Below, piece by piece: positions 33,350 through 43,909 of a DNA stretch of 64,000 nt. Source of the stretch: Cylicocyclus nassatus. Taxonomy: Eukaryota > Nematoda > Chromadorea > Rhabditida > Strongylidae. Position 1 is the first letter of the stretch; every line of letters begins with the position of its first letter. The notes under the pieces are model-generated. The model was not told where the DNA came from. It did no database searches and saw nothing but the letters and a program-made list of their open reading frames with translations. The stretch spans positions 62,840,127 to 62,904,126 of the forward strand of contig CATQJL010000305.1 in the NCBI GenBank assembly GCA_958299035.1, in the 5' to 3' direction. Made by a program: the position numbers and the translations under genes.

Positions 33350-34213
33350 GGCTATCTCGCCTCGTCGCTGTAGGGCTTCACGGCTGACCTTTTGCTGGTT
33401 CGGATGCTAAAAAGATGAAGCTGATGAGTGGAATGTTTGCTATCACCTGTTAATATCATGTTTACCATCTCTAGGAAGTTCAGCCTCGCTTTACACTCCG
33501 CTTCCAACGTGTGTAACATGCCGATGACATCCGACAGCACTGCGAAGTAACACAGCAGTACAATTAGCCGTCTTAAAAGGAATATGGAAGGCTTCGGCTA
33601 TGTTCGTGGTCCTCACATCGTACACACCGGACTTATTCCAAGGGCTGGCCAGGGCTCCCCTATACCATAATTTACCTAGGTACTTTGAAATAATTAGTAC
33701 AGCACGCATAGTGTGGATGGTTGCGTGGAACAGGCGACTCCCTCAATGCGCGGATTACACCATGCAGACGCCTCGGCAAAAATACTAGGCCTATGATGGT
33801 GTGCCAGCAGTCGGCGACGTCTGCTGTGGTGTTTTTACCAGATATGAAGCGAGTGATTCCATACGCATTTCGTCGCCTGCTCCACGCTAACGCAAGACGG
33901 AATGCACAATCCTAGAATGTACTCCTTTCGAAGACGGAAAGGCGACGATAGCAGCTCTTTCGTAGTCCACCATTATCTGCAGTCCATCGAGTTCAGCACC
34001 GAATCTAAGCAGGTAGTTCTTTAGTTCGGAAAGCACTGCCTCGAAGGACTGTTTATCTTTCTTCTCCATGATGGCGTAGAGAAGGGGACGTCAAAGCCAT
34101 TGCCGCAGACACCGTGTATGACATAGAGCTGCGACCCCTTCTTGACGCATCGCGAGGCTTTGCTGTGGACACCGTCCGCCCCAAGCACCGATAGGGCACT
34201 CTTGCAAACCTTC
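33350..34213 (-). pseudogene. Mutator-like (MULE) transposase remnant
   Basis: A TTTTAG acceptor before 34213 opens a minus frame with LGADGVHSKASRC, QLYVIHGVCGNG and, after a one-base frameshift near 34080, PLLYAIMEKK, then LDGLQIMVDYERAAI. These match the MULE transposase core order: the D of LxxDGT, then the YxIHGxxxxxxxPLLYAL block, then the second D in MxDFExA. Further down, VRTTNIAEAFH near 33595 resembles the RTNNxxExWH motif, and a helical tail follows to about 33350. Stops and frame changes show decay. It may have had introns. No terminal repeats were found. Confidence 0.55.
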
Positions 34214-35440
34214 TAAAACAACAAATTTCCGATGGCTGAAAATATGCTATATATCGTTAAAAATGATGTGAAAGTGAAAGAATAGACATGCCCAGTCAAA
34301 GAACATCATCTATGAGAAAGATGAGTCGTCTGTAAATAATACCAGTATACGCTATAAAAATCTTGAATGATGTCAGTAAGCGATTATAAACAATGTAAAA
34401 CAAGAAGCGAAAGCAAAAACGTCGAAGAAAAGAGCACTAGTCAGCAATAATCAGTCAATCAAGAAATGGCAATTATTTCGCAACTTTCAAAACCGTCACA
34501 TGATATGCGGGCGTAGTGTAGTTTGGAAAATCGCACTAAAATGGGAACAACACTAAAATGATGGAGTTCGTTCGCCTACCCAAGCGGCTCAAACTGGCGG
34601 CGTTCGTTCCCCCACCCCATTAGCTGCAGCGAAGTGTCCCGCCACGATTTCCTCTTTCGGTAAGGACGAGGCTCAAGCAAGGGGCGTGTCTGCCTGGACT
34701 TCGAAGCTGTTTTCTCGCTCTAGAAGCAATATTTTGATGCCGCAACCGAGCTATGGTTTGCATGAAGAGCCCGCTTCAATAATCTGTCAAGAATGAGGTG
34801 CTCCCACATCAGCCCAGACACCGCCTATAAGTAGGTACACCACTGCGAGTCTGGCCCATGATTTCAGCGGCACAGTGGCACGTGCTGTTTGCACGTGGTC
34901 CTCAGAGGGAGTAGAGTCGCAGTAGACATATCAGTGCGCTTGCGAAAGCTGGGCAGCATGCTGGGCTTATACTGTATACGCCTACGTACGCAGCGAAGAC
35001 CCCAAATCTGACCCATCCAACATGATTGAACGTTCCTACCCTCGTGTGGTACAGTCTGCCCCAATCGGGATCAGGCCAAACCGTCGGCTGATTCTGCGCG
35101 CTCGCAGCGCTAGAGGTTTGCGCTGCATACGCGCGCTGTCGCAGAGAGCGAAGGGATTGAGGAGAGAGCAGACTATGTAGCCGTAGACGAGACGCAATAC
35201 CCCCGCGACGCGGACTCCCGCCATGCCATTTTTGGCCTGGTTGGGATTGGGGCAGACTGTAGAGGGAAGGATACGTCGAGTCCGAAAAAAGGGTTCCGCC
35301 CGGACATTTGCACCAAACACCACCACCACCACGCCTTCAGCATCATGCTGGCTGTCCGCGCTAGGGTGGAGCCTATCGGCGACCCAATGTCCTCCACCCT
35401 GTGCTCGATACTTATGTAAAATTTTCTAACCTATTAACAT
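34214..35440. other. GC-rich unassigned region
   Basis: From about 34540 to 35400 base composition is clearly higher in G+C than in the surroundings. Overlapping short ORFs occur on both strands, but no motif was recognised. It may be further transposon sequence. A run of CACCAC repeats lies at about 35315-35335. Confidence 0.3.
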
Positions 35441-35593
35441 AACGGCTGTTAGACCCACGTTAGATTCTCTGAGTTTCTGACTGTTCAGCTTAAAAGAACT
35501 TACTATAATACCATGCTTTGAAACTGCGAAGAAATCACTTGTAAGGGAACACACTTACGCCCTTAATATTGACATTCTGATTATAGACAGGGA

Positions 35594-35636
35594 CACACCA
35601 ATATGCTGACGTTCACAACAAGAGCATATTGGTGTG
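35594..35636. repeat. 14-bp perfect inverted repeat, 15-nt loop
   Basis: CACACCAATATGCT at 35594-35607 is exactly complementary in reverse to 35623-35636. It could be a small hairpin or the two tips of a vanished element. Confidence 0.75.
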
Positions 35637-35950
35637 AGGTTTGAGAAATCCACGAACTTTTTCACTCCACTCAGATACGGCTACAATTTTGATTTTATAA
35701 GTTTGTATGCAAGTCTTCGCACGCAAGAGTTGGAAGCCACTGCTGCAGATGAGGGAGTTTTTGTATAGAAGAAAGAGTATCAGGATAAGGGTGCTCTAGT
35801 TCAAAGACTTGCGTGATTTTGATTGGGCCGCTATCACTTCTAGATTTCAACTTCAAAGATTCCTTGATTTCTCTAATTTAGCATTGCATGGATTGAATGA
35901 TCTTTCTTGCTGTTTGAATAAGCCGGAATAGGAGAGTTCTTCTATGTCGT

Positions 35951-35994
35951 CATATCCCAGAAAATGTCATGACATATCCCAGAAAATGTCATGA
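35951..35994. repeat. Exact 22-bp tandem duplication
   Basis: Two identical 22-bp units start CATATCCCAGAAAATG, directly side by side. Confidence 0.9.
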
Positions 35995-36059
35995 CAACCG
36001 CGCTTCGCTGACACATAAGGAAGCACGATGAATGGGTACTATTCCACACTTAGTGACCT

Positions 36060-36815
36060 AAAATGTGAAAATCACGAATTTTGCTGAAACTTTGTCTAGA
36101 GGGGTTGTTTTGCATGCTGGTTACGAATAACACATTTATTTCGCACGGTACTGCTATTCGGTGGAGTTACGGTAGGTATTAGATGCCTAAAAATCCCGAA
36201 TCTGCTCACAACTTGCCCACAAGTGTTACTAAGCAAGATGATTACGAAAATCATGCTTTTTTTGCGTACAAGAACTTGTTCGCGGAATTACTAGAGGCGT
36301 ACGGTAGGGTACTAAAGTGATAGATTTGCACGCTTTGTGCAGGGGTGTTATCTGACGTGCTGATCATGTATATCGCACTCGTTGTGCACGATGAAGCCTT
36401 TCCGTGAATTTCTGGGGTTTGAATCTGGTTGAAAAGCGAAAAAAGCTCTTTCACGCAACGTAGATAATCGTAACTCTAACAGTAAGGAATCTTTGCGGCG
36501 AACAAGCATTTGCATTCAGCATGCTTAAGAATCCCTTCAGGCGTTCTGAGCAAATTCGGGATTCTTAGCCATCTACCGCAGACCAGCCGTAACCCGGAAA
36601 AATGGTGCTATAGCAAAACTAATATGATGTACATGTTCAGCTTGCCAAATAAATAACCCGCCTAGACAAAGTTTGGGACAAATCCGCGATTTTGACCCCT
36701 ACCGTAGTTTTTCGTAACTCACCAGATGGCAATACTACCCGAAGTAACTGTGATATTCGTGATCAGCGTGCAAATCAACGCCCTAGATGGAGTTGCAGCA
36801 AAATCCGTGATTTTC
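36060..36815. repeat. Imperfect inverted repeat region
   Basis: The block around 36068-36125 (AAACTTTGTCTAGAGGGG) pairs in reverse with 36640-36700 (AAACTTTGTCTAGGCGGG read on the minus strand). Related words (bases such as GATTTTGC, TGCTGGTTACGAA) recur through the region. It reads as an old, decayed fold-back element. No coding signal is present. Confidence 0.45.
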
Positions 36816-37258
36816 ATTTTTGATTTAACTGATGTGCAATAGCGTCGATGAATGTTTCGGGTAAGAGCTTCCCTCGCCTTAGAAGAAGTGTCCGGCGAAA
36901 ACTCAATTTTCAACTTTTTCTTTATGTCTCTGAAGACCTTGCTCTGCGGTGATGTACATGTTTACGAACTACTTCTAAGGTGTAATCTCCTAACCTCCCA
37001 AGCGATTTCTCTCTCCTGCTTTAACGTCGTGATTTAACTAATTGTTTCCGTGCAGGGAATCGAGAACAGTTCCCCTATGGAAAGATCCGCACAGGAGCGT
37101 TCATGAACAGATTAATGTGATTTTGCGATTAACACTATTTATTATCAGCACGACCGAATGATGAGGACATGGCAGATGAGATTATAGCAAAATGATGTAC
37201 AGTATTAGAGCTCAACCCGAGTAGATATAAAAATCTAGTTTTCTCATGTATATGTTCG
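36816..37258. other. Downstream flank of the desaturase gene
   Basis: This should contain the 3' UTR of the desaturase. No separate feature was recognised. Confidence 0.35.
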
Positions 37259-39871
37259 CTACCACATGATGGCTTTTCCACGGTCCTCCGGGCTTCCATG
37301 CTTCTCACACTGTCGCTGTATGATTTCTTCGGAGAAGGACTTGCGGTCATACACAAGACCAAGAGCCGCACATGTGTCAATGAATATTCGAGTCCAATTC
37401 AATTTCAGAGAATACTCGGATGTGCGATAGTCCTAAAAATGTCCTTCATTCCTCTCAATAATTATAGGTATCCATGAGAGTAAGTCTACCTGAGGGAAAG
37501 TATGGTGAAAATTGTGACCACCCTCTCCAATGGCAGATACCGTAGTCCAGACTGATTCCACCGGTGAGATGTGCTTATCGTACGGCTTGAATCCGAAACT
37601 AAAATATAGGATGCGATTTTTGAAACCAAGGCAGCATATTCAACTTACTAGTGGGCTGCACTATTGATGAGCCAAGTAGCATGGAGTAAAAGGCAGTAGC
37701 GAAGAAGTCCTGCCGTATAAAATGCTACAAATGCAGATTCTCCCCAGTATTTTACAGGAATTGCCGTAGGGATCAGGAAACAGAAGATGAGCACAAGTGG
37801 GAGGTAGTACCTAGAATTTTAACACGTCCATAGTTAGATTTTCTACCGTGTCCCAAAAACTTACTTTCTCTGGAAGGTACACACTGGATCAGCAAACAGA
37901 TCAGATAGATCGAGTTTAGCTCCTTGTTCTTTGATCTACAATTGGCTGTTACGGTAGTTGCAGTGATCTGCAGCCGTGATTTGCCATACCTGTGGATGTT
38001 TTCGGACCAAAAGCCATCCCATATGGGCAAAAAAGAATCCACGTGTGGTGTTATGCGGATCGGCATGAGTATCAGTCCATTTGTGATGACAACGGTGATC
38101 GCGAACCCATTCGATAATGTCGTTCTGAAAGGGGGAAGTTTTAACTCACATTGCGCTAATGCCAAGTTTTTTGGCCCCTAGTGAGCCCCTGATGTCTACC
38201 CTGATTATGAACTATCATTCAACAGACTGCTACTGTTGTCACAGTTCAGTGAGCTTTGAAAGTCCACGCTGAACCTTTACCGCTGATCACACCATGACCG
38301 TACGCTACCGCGTGTTCCTATCGGTCGAATTTCCAAAACATGTACGATAAGGTATTTGCAGAAAGCACAATATTAGAATATCAGGAACTGTTGTAATACA
38401 AGGCAAAACAAATCTTTGGAATCAAAGCTAAGGCGCCCGAAAAATACGCGTTGAACTGTAGTTTTAAAATTCGATTTTCTTTTGATTTGTAAGTCTGACA
38501 CATCTCATTTCATGACATTCTTCTCACGATATCCTATCACGTTTTCCAGAAATTACACATTTTTGTCATTCATAAATCAGAAAAAACTGTAAAGGGTTAT
38601 AAAGTTTACCTGCAGAGCTGAACAGTTCATAATCATCAGCAGAATTCGGACGGGCAGTTTGGCTTTATAGGATCTGTGAGACCATAGACGATGTGCCCCG
38701 GCAGTGATGCCAAGCCCACCGAAGATGTGCAAGAACACCACTAAAAACAGACATTGATATACAATAAGAATTTTTTTGTATAGTTCCAGTGTTATTTCAT
38801 TTCGATGAAAAGCTGCTTGCGAAAAATCGTCAAGTGGGATAGAATATTGTAGTAGAAACAAGATTTAGGAATTTTGATGAGTAGTGAAGGGCCTGTTTGC
38901 TTGAGCTCGTACTCTGCCTACTTGTTCTAATAGATATAAACTGGCCCTTATATGTATGTGTTATCGGTGACATTGATGCATATAAATCAAATAAATTAAA
39001 TGTTGCAATTTTTGAAAGAGTTCATGAAGAGACTTTAACTCAAAATTTACGAAATTTTACGATTGGCTTAGATTCCGAAATAAATTGTAAGGCATATGGC
39101 TGCTAGTAAGTGCCAACACGTCGAAGATAATCTACGTTTGGTCAATGGCTTTCCTAAAAATGAAAAAGTTTTGGAAAAGGCAAATTGAAATTTACTTTTG
39201 GTAAAAAAGTAGGCATGACCTATCTTGTCTTTCTGCGTCTGGGCTATTGCATCTTATCAGCTTGAATTTGCTTTTTTGCCCAAATGATAACTCAAAGATC
39301 GCACCAGGAATGTGACGTCAAACAACAAAAGCCGTGCAACTTATCAGTTCTTTACCCGATTAGTCTTTCATAGCGTTTTCTTCCGTTCTCTGATAAGGAA
39401 TGTAGCGTAGCAGGTGCGCATCTATGATCACGTACAAATTTTGCAAAAATTCTGCAAAAAATTTTAGCGCGAATGCTCATATTGGATATCTCCAGAAAGT
39501 ATTTTAACTTTGAAAGCAGCAAGCGTTATATATTATGTAATTAAGTAATAAACCCACTCCATGCCACAGTTTGCCATTTTGCTTGGAAAACAACTTGATA
39601 GAGACCGATCAAGCTTCCAATGTGTAGCGCAGCAAAAAGAGCCACATTACGGTAGACTACAACGGTTTTGTAGTTGTACTGTAAAGAGAAACCGAATCAA
39701 GAAATAATCACTGAATTTTTAAGCAAGTCGAAAACCTGAGAAAAATCCTACTTTCTTGCCTTCCTCTTGAAGTTTAGCCACCTCGTCTAAATCCGCTGCC
39801 AGAAACTGCTCAGCTATAGCTTCATCCACTTTCAGTTTTTTCATGCTGTTAGTTCCACTGGGAATCGTCAT
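37259..39871 (-). CDS. Stearoyl-CoA (delta-9) desaturase (8 exons)
   Basis: This ER membrane di-iron enzyme inserts the first double bond into saturated acyl-CoA. The model is complement(37259-37432, 37490-37598, 37649-37810, 37865-37935, 37990-38124, 38610-38740, 39558-39678, 39752-39871): 1023 nt, 340 aa, the usual length for nematode FAT-5/6/7-type enzymes, with all phases consistent. The three histidine boxes are present: HRLWSH (exon 3, within GGLGITAGAHRLWSH), HRCHH (exon 4, in DHRCHHKWTDTHADPHN) and HNFHH (exon 7, in GEGGHNFHHTFP). Hydrophobic segments lie in exons 2, 3, 4 and 6 (YYLPLVLIFCFLIP). The start at 39871 lies six bases after TTTTCACCCAG, a probable trans-splice site. Which FAT paralogue it matches cannot be told here. 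Confidence 0.93.
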
Positions 39872-40432
39872 TGTTACCTGGGTGAAAAGTAAATAGTAGA
39901 GCGTATGTAGACAGTGTTGAATAGTTTTGACGCGATATGGAAAAATTTGAAAACATAGATTATTTATATGTTCAAATAAAAAGATAAAGATTCGGTGTAG
40001 CGATTGAATGCGTAGTAAGTAACTGAAAAGAATACTGAGGTAGAAAATTGTTTTTAGTCCAAAAAACTTTAAGACGTTTCAAAAAGGAGCTTGAAAGGAT
40101 AGGAGCGAATTTTTCGAAATATTACGCAAAGATAAAGAATTCCAAAAACGAGCAAGTTAGATAGAATTCTAAATGAAGAATAAATTTTGAACAATAACCG
40201 CTCACAAGCGAGTGGTTGACAAATCTTAGAGTGCGCGCGAGCACATGGACGAGACGGGTGTGGTATGGCGTGATCACGCCACTGACCGCCCCGATTTCCA
40301 ATAGGAGAGAGCAAAAAGAAACACGGTTTTCTTCAGGATAAACCAAAAGCGTAAGCGAAGGCTGTGCGTTTGTTTTCTTTTTCCAGAAAATGATATTCTG
40401 CATCGGGACAAGCATTTTCAGGAGGACTCTCA
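39872..40432. other. Upstream flank of the desaturase gene
   Basis: Promoter-side region. No credible coding exon or specific regulatory motif was recognised. Overlapping minus-strand frames at 40069-40433 have no motifs. Confidence 0.35.
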
Positions 40433-40864
40433 CAAGAAAAGGATACTTGGTCGAAGTAACTTTTCAATATGAGATGTGTGCCATGGAACGCTGATTCCAA
40501 AACTACTTCCTTTACCTGCAAGACGCTTTTGGGAGTGGAGTTCTAGAAAATTTTTGAGATAAAAATTCAATTTGGCTAAGGTAAAAAAATGCTGAGGATT
40601 TTTAGGCGCTTGAAAGGAGTGATGACTGAAATGAGATTAGACTGAAGGTTCATTGCATAAAACGCCTTGGCCCCATTTGACCTCCCGAACTAAAATTCCT
40701 AAAAAATTATTGTAGCGGTGCTTTCAATTTTTTGTATAAAAAATTTCCATAATTCCCCCCATAGAAGCGCTTTACAGATACCTAAAGCAAGTTTGAAATC
40801 ATAGTCCATGCTCTATAAGATAGTAGACATTTTGTATGGAAACCGACCAAGTACCCTTCCCTTG
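40433..40864. mobile_element. TNA-target MITE, CAAGAAAAGGATACTTGG family
   Basis: The left end CAAGAAAAGGATACTTGG pairs with the right end (reverse complement CAAGGGAAGGGTACTTGG), with TCA flanks at 40430-40432 and 40865-40867. The interior shares long segments with the element at 58809-59279, for example ATGCTCTATAAGA near 40808. No transposase. Confidence 0.75.
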
Positions 40865-43080
40865 TCAGAAAAATAAACTATGTGATCGTTGGTAAATTTC
40901 TCATTCCAGCGTATTCCCAGACCTTCGTGTGATTCTGCAGAATTGGCTTCATCTTGCAATAAGATCTACAGCATGAGGAGAATCACCATTAGCTTCATGG
41001 CATGATCGTTATACTGTATGATTACGGTAGGAAATGTCAGCACTTCTAATGTAATCAGAATTTCAGCAAAAAATTCCAAGAAGCTTGAAAACAGTGTGCA
41101 TTTCCGTGCAGCTGATAAACATTGCACAAGACTGGTGTGAGTGAACAAATGACAGTTATTAGACTTTCTGGAACTACATGAAAATACGATTTTTATCCTG
41201 CCTTCTAGTCTAGGAACTTTTGGCTGCTTTTTTTGTATAGCTTAGACTATTATGGTTCGAAAAGTTGCTTCAAAAAATTACTACAGTATCGTAATAAGCC
41301 GCCTCAAACAAACAGTATACAAATATTTTTGGAGTCCATACTTGAGATAACAGTTGAATACCATAGATAAAAGATGAGCAAGGAGTCAACATAAGTGGCC
41401 AGATTACGGTGACAGAAGGACTTCTGCAGGTTTGTTATCGTGTCCAGCAATGTTAGCGCTTTTATAGCGAACAAAGGCCCGGTATCACGCCCCGACCGGG
41501 GGCAAAGTCCAACTCTCCGCTAACTCACAGCTGCAGTCTAGTTTCGCTTTCTCTAGTCTAGCAGGTCATGACCATGGCATGATCTTCGAAAATTCCTAGT
41601 TTCTAATGATAATCGAAGGAATAAATAAAAGTGCATGCAAATGCGTGACTTCTAGAAAAAATAAATTGCCTATCAGCACGAGTAAAGTGCTGCAGACTGA
41701 ATAATATTTATTCTGGGATAGATATCTTGAACATTGATCATAAAAGAGAAATTTCTGGCAAATGTTTTAAGAGTAACCATAGGAGTGCTGAAAAAGAGAC
41801 CAGTGAACAGTTCCAAAGATGCTTGATTCTGGTAAATGGGCCTAAGTGGTAGTACGTAGTTGGTTAATCTTTCCCATTTGTAAATATTTGTTCCAATAAT
41901 TTGCCTCTAATTTCCTACAATTCTTTACACTTCCCTGATTGACTTACGATATAGCACACTGACAATGCAAAGATTTGCTTACTTCCGCAAGTTCGTTTCG
42001 CACTTGGTGTCAACGTTTGTCATTTGAACTTCTGCTGAAAAGTGACACATTAGTGCGATGTGAAGAAAATATCCGGAAGCGTTGAAGATTATAGAATACA
42101 CTCAAGAAAATTTAAGGAATTTATTCATCGAAAAATAGGTTGCATTTGCAGCATAGATTTTGATACTCATGTCCTTCGGCATTGTTGTCTTCAACGAACT
42201 TTTTGTCGGACATCTTGGATTATTGATTGATAATAAAGAAACTATTGTTTTATTGCAATCACTTTGATGAATAGGTAGTGCACCAAAAAATCTAAATCTT
42301 TAATTTGATTTCAAAAGCGCTACTATATCGCAACGATACAAATATTAAGAAAAGCTCGCTTCTGGGATTGATGCAATCGCTCAAAGTGCTAAAACTAAAA
42401 TTCAATTTTATTCTTACTTATGATTTTTTGATCTGCTCCTTAAACTTGAAGATCATGCTAATCGGATGCTTATACGCTCACATAGCTTTATCTCTTATGA
42501 TAAACTGTAATTTTAGCATAAGTTACAAAACTTAGATGTTATAAGTTTTTAAAACGAGTTCTTCACAATCTTGGTGCGGCATGGTTAACCTTGACATTAT
42601 TCGTTATCCATTTCAGCACACTATGGACATTTATTGGTGATACCGGATATGTAAGACAAAGGTCTTGGGCTCCACTGTAGTAAGCACTTTTTGTCCGCTA
42701 TTCATGACCGATGAGCACAGACCTTGAGTGATGAGATCTAACATCTGCGCAAAAGGCCGCGACCAGAGAACACTCCGCAAATTTGGGTGAACTTTGCACC
42801 GTGTCTGCATCTGTTCCACTATAAATTTTTTCGCACATGTGTGGAGGGGGCACTGAACATCTAAAAATATCACCGAAAAGGCGAGGATATTACATAAATT
42901 TCGATTAAAGACGATTTCTTCTGATTGTATAACAAGAAAACATGAGAAGAATGAAATTCTCGTCCTAATTATGCTGTAGTCAAGTACGTTTCACAGCCCA
43001 TATAAACAGCAAAATATCAAAAAGGGTGCAAATGTGGTCACATTGTGTGGATTTGCTTTGTGTGAGAAAATGCAAAACTC
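40865..43080. other. Intergenic, no gene recognised
   Basis: Short ORFs only, without motifs. The GGCCCGGTATCACGCCCCG segment near 41479 is GC-rich but has no identified role. Confidence 0.35.
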
Positions 43081-43152
43081 GGGCTGAGCCGGGGATCGAT
43101 CCCGGGACCTCTCGCACCCTAAGCGAGAATCATACCACTAGACCACTCAGCC
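43081..43152 (-). tRNA. tRNA-Pro (anticodon AGG)
   Basis: A 72-nt cloverleaf on the minus strand: acceptor stem GGCTGAG/CTCAGCC; D arm GTC TAGTGGTAT GAT; anticodon stem CTCGC/GCGAG with loop TTAGGGT (anticodon AGG); T stem CCGGG/CCCGG; discriminator C. A TTTT Pol III terminator follows at 43074-43077. The T-loop reads ATCGATC, so the normally invariant T54 is A, which also alters the B box. It may be a functional variant or a gene starting to decay. Confidence 0.85.
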
Positions 43153-43909
43153 ACGAGTGCATGTTATTCTAGACCGGTAGACATTGCGTAGCGGCATTGC
43201 CGAGGCTACTAACAAGAAATTTTGAAAGAAAAATAGATAGCAATCACGTCGGCGATGGATCGCAGCGAAAGTTGCGAAACATTTTTGAGTTGGTGTGACG
43301 AGAATACAAGCTTAACAAGCAAATTCGCCTGGCAAGCATTATGTATTTTTTGCTTCCATTTATCTTCAATATCTTCTAGTACCCATTGGTCAGGGAAGAA
43401 AAGAGTTTTTTGGAGCATCGGGATGGAGAATCGTAAAGCCACTAAACCAGATATACAGTGTTATCGATATTAAGAGTTCTTAACACTTTTCCAGTGCAAA
43501 TTGGTATCAATGTTGGATTTCTACCATAATTCTGTCAAACATAATTTGGAGTTTTTGCCTGTAATCGAATACCTGATCTTTCTATGGGGTTTTTAGATGT
43601 GACTCGAATATCTGCGTTCCTCATGGATGTTTTGAGTGCAGTAATGTTATTAAAGTAGAAAATGAGTATGCCATGGGAATAGGATTCTTATTTATTATGC
43701 ACAAATATAGATAAATCGAGTTTCAATTATATTGGAAAAGTAGCCTCTGGTCAATAGATAAATTTGATTCATCGGAGAGATCCAAGATCTCGAGAGGAGG
43801 TACCATAACAAAGACGAACCATACTAAAAACTAGAAATAATTTAGACTTGAATAAATACTAGCATGCTAATGAAAGTATAAAAGTCAAAACTTGTAGAAA
43901 CTGTAGGTA
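43153..43909. other. Spacer between the tRNA and the coiled-coil gene
   Basis: This includes the 3' UTR side of the coiled-coil gene. No further feature was seen. Confidence 0.35.

Noticed and set aside
35036..35429. Overlapping GC-rich ORFs on both strands
   Set aside because: Equally open on both strands because of composition, with no recognisable domain.
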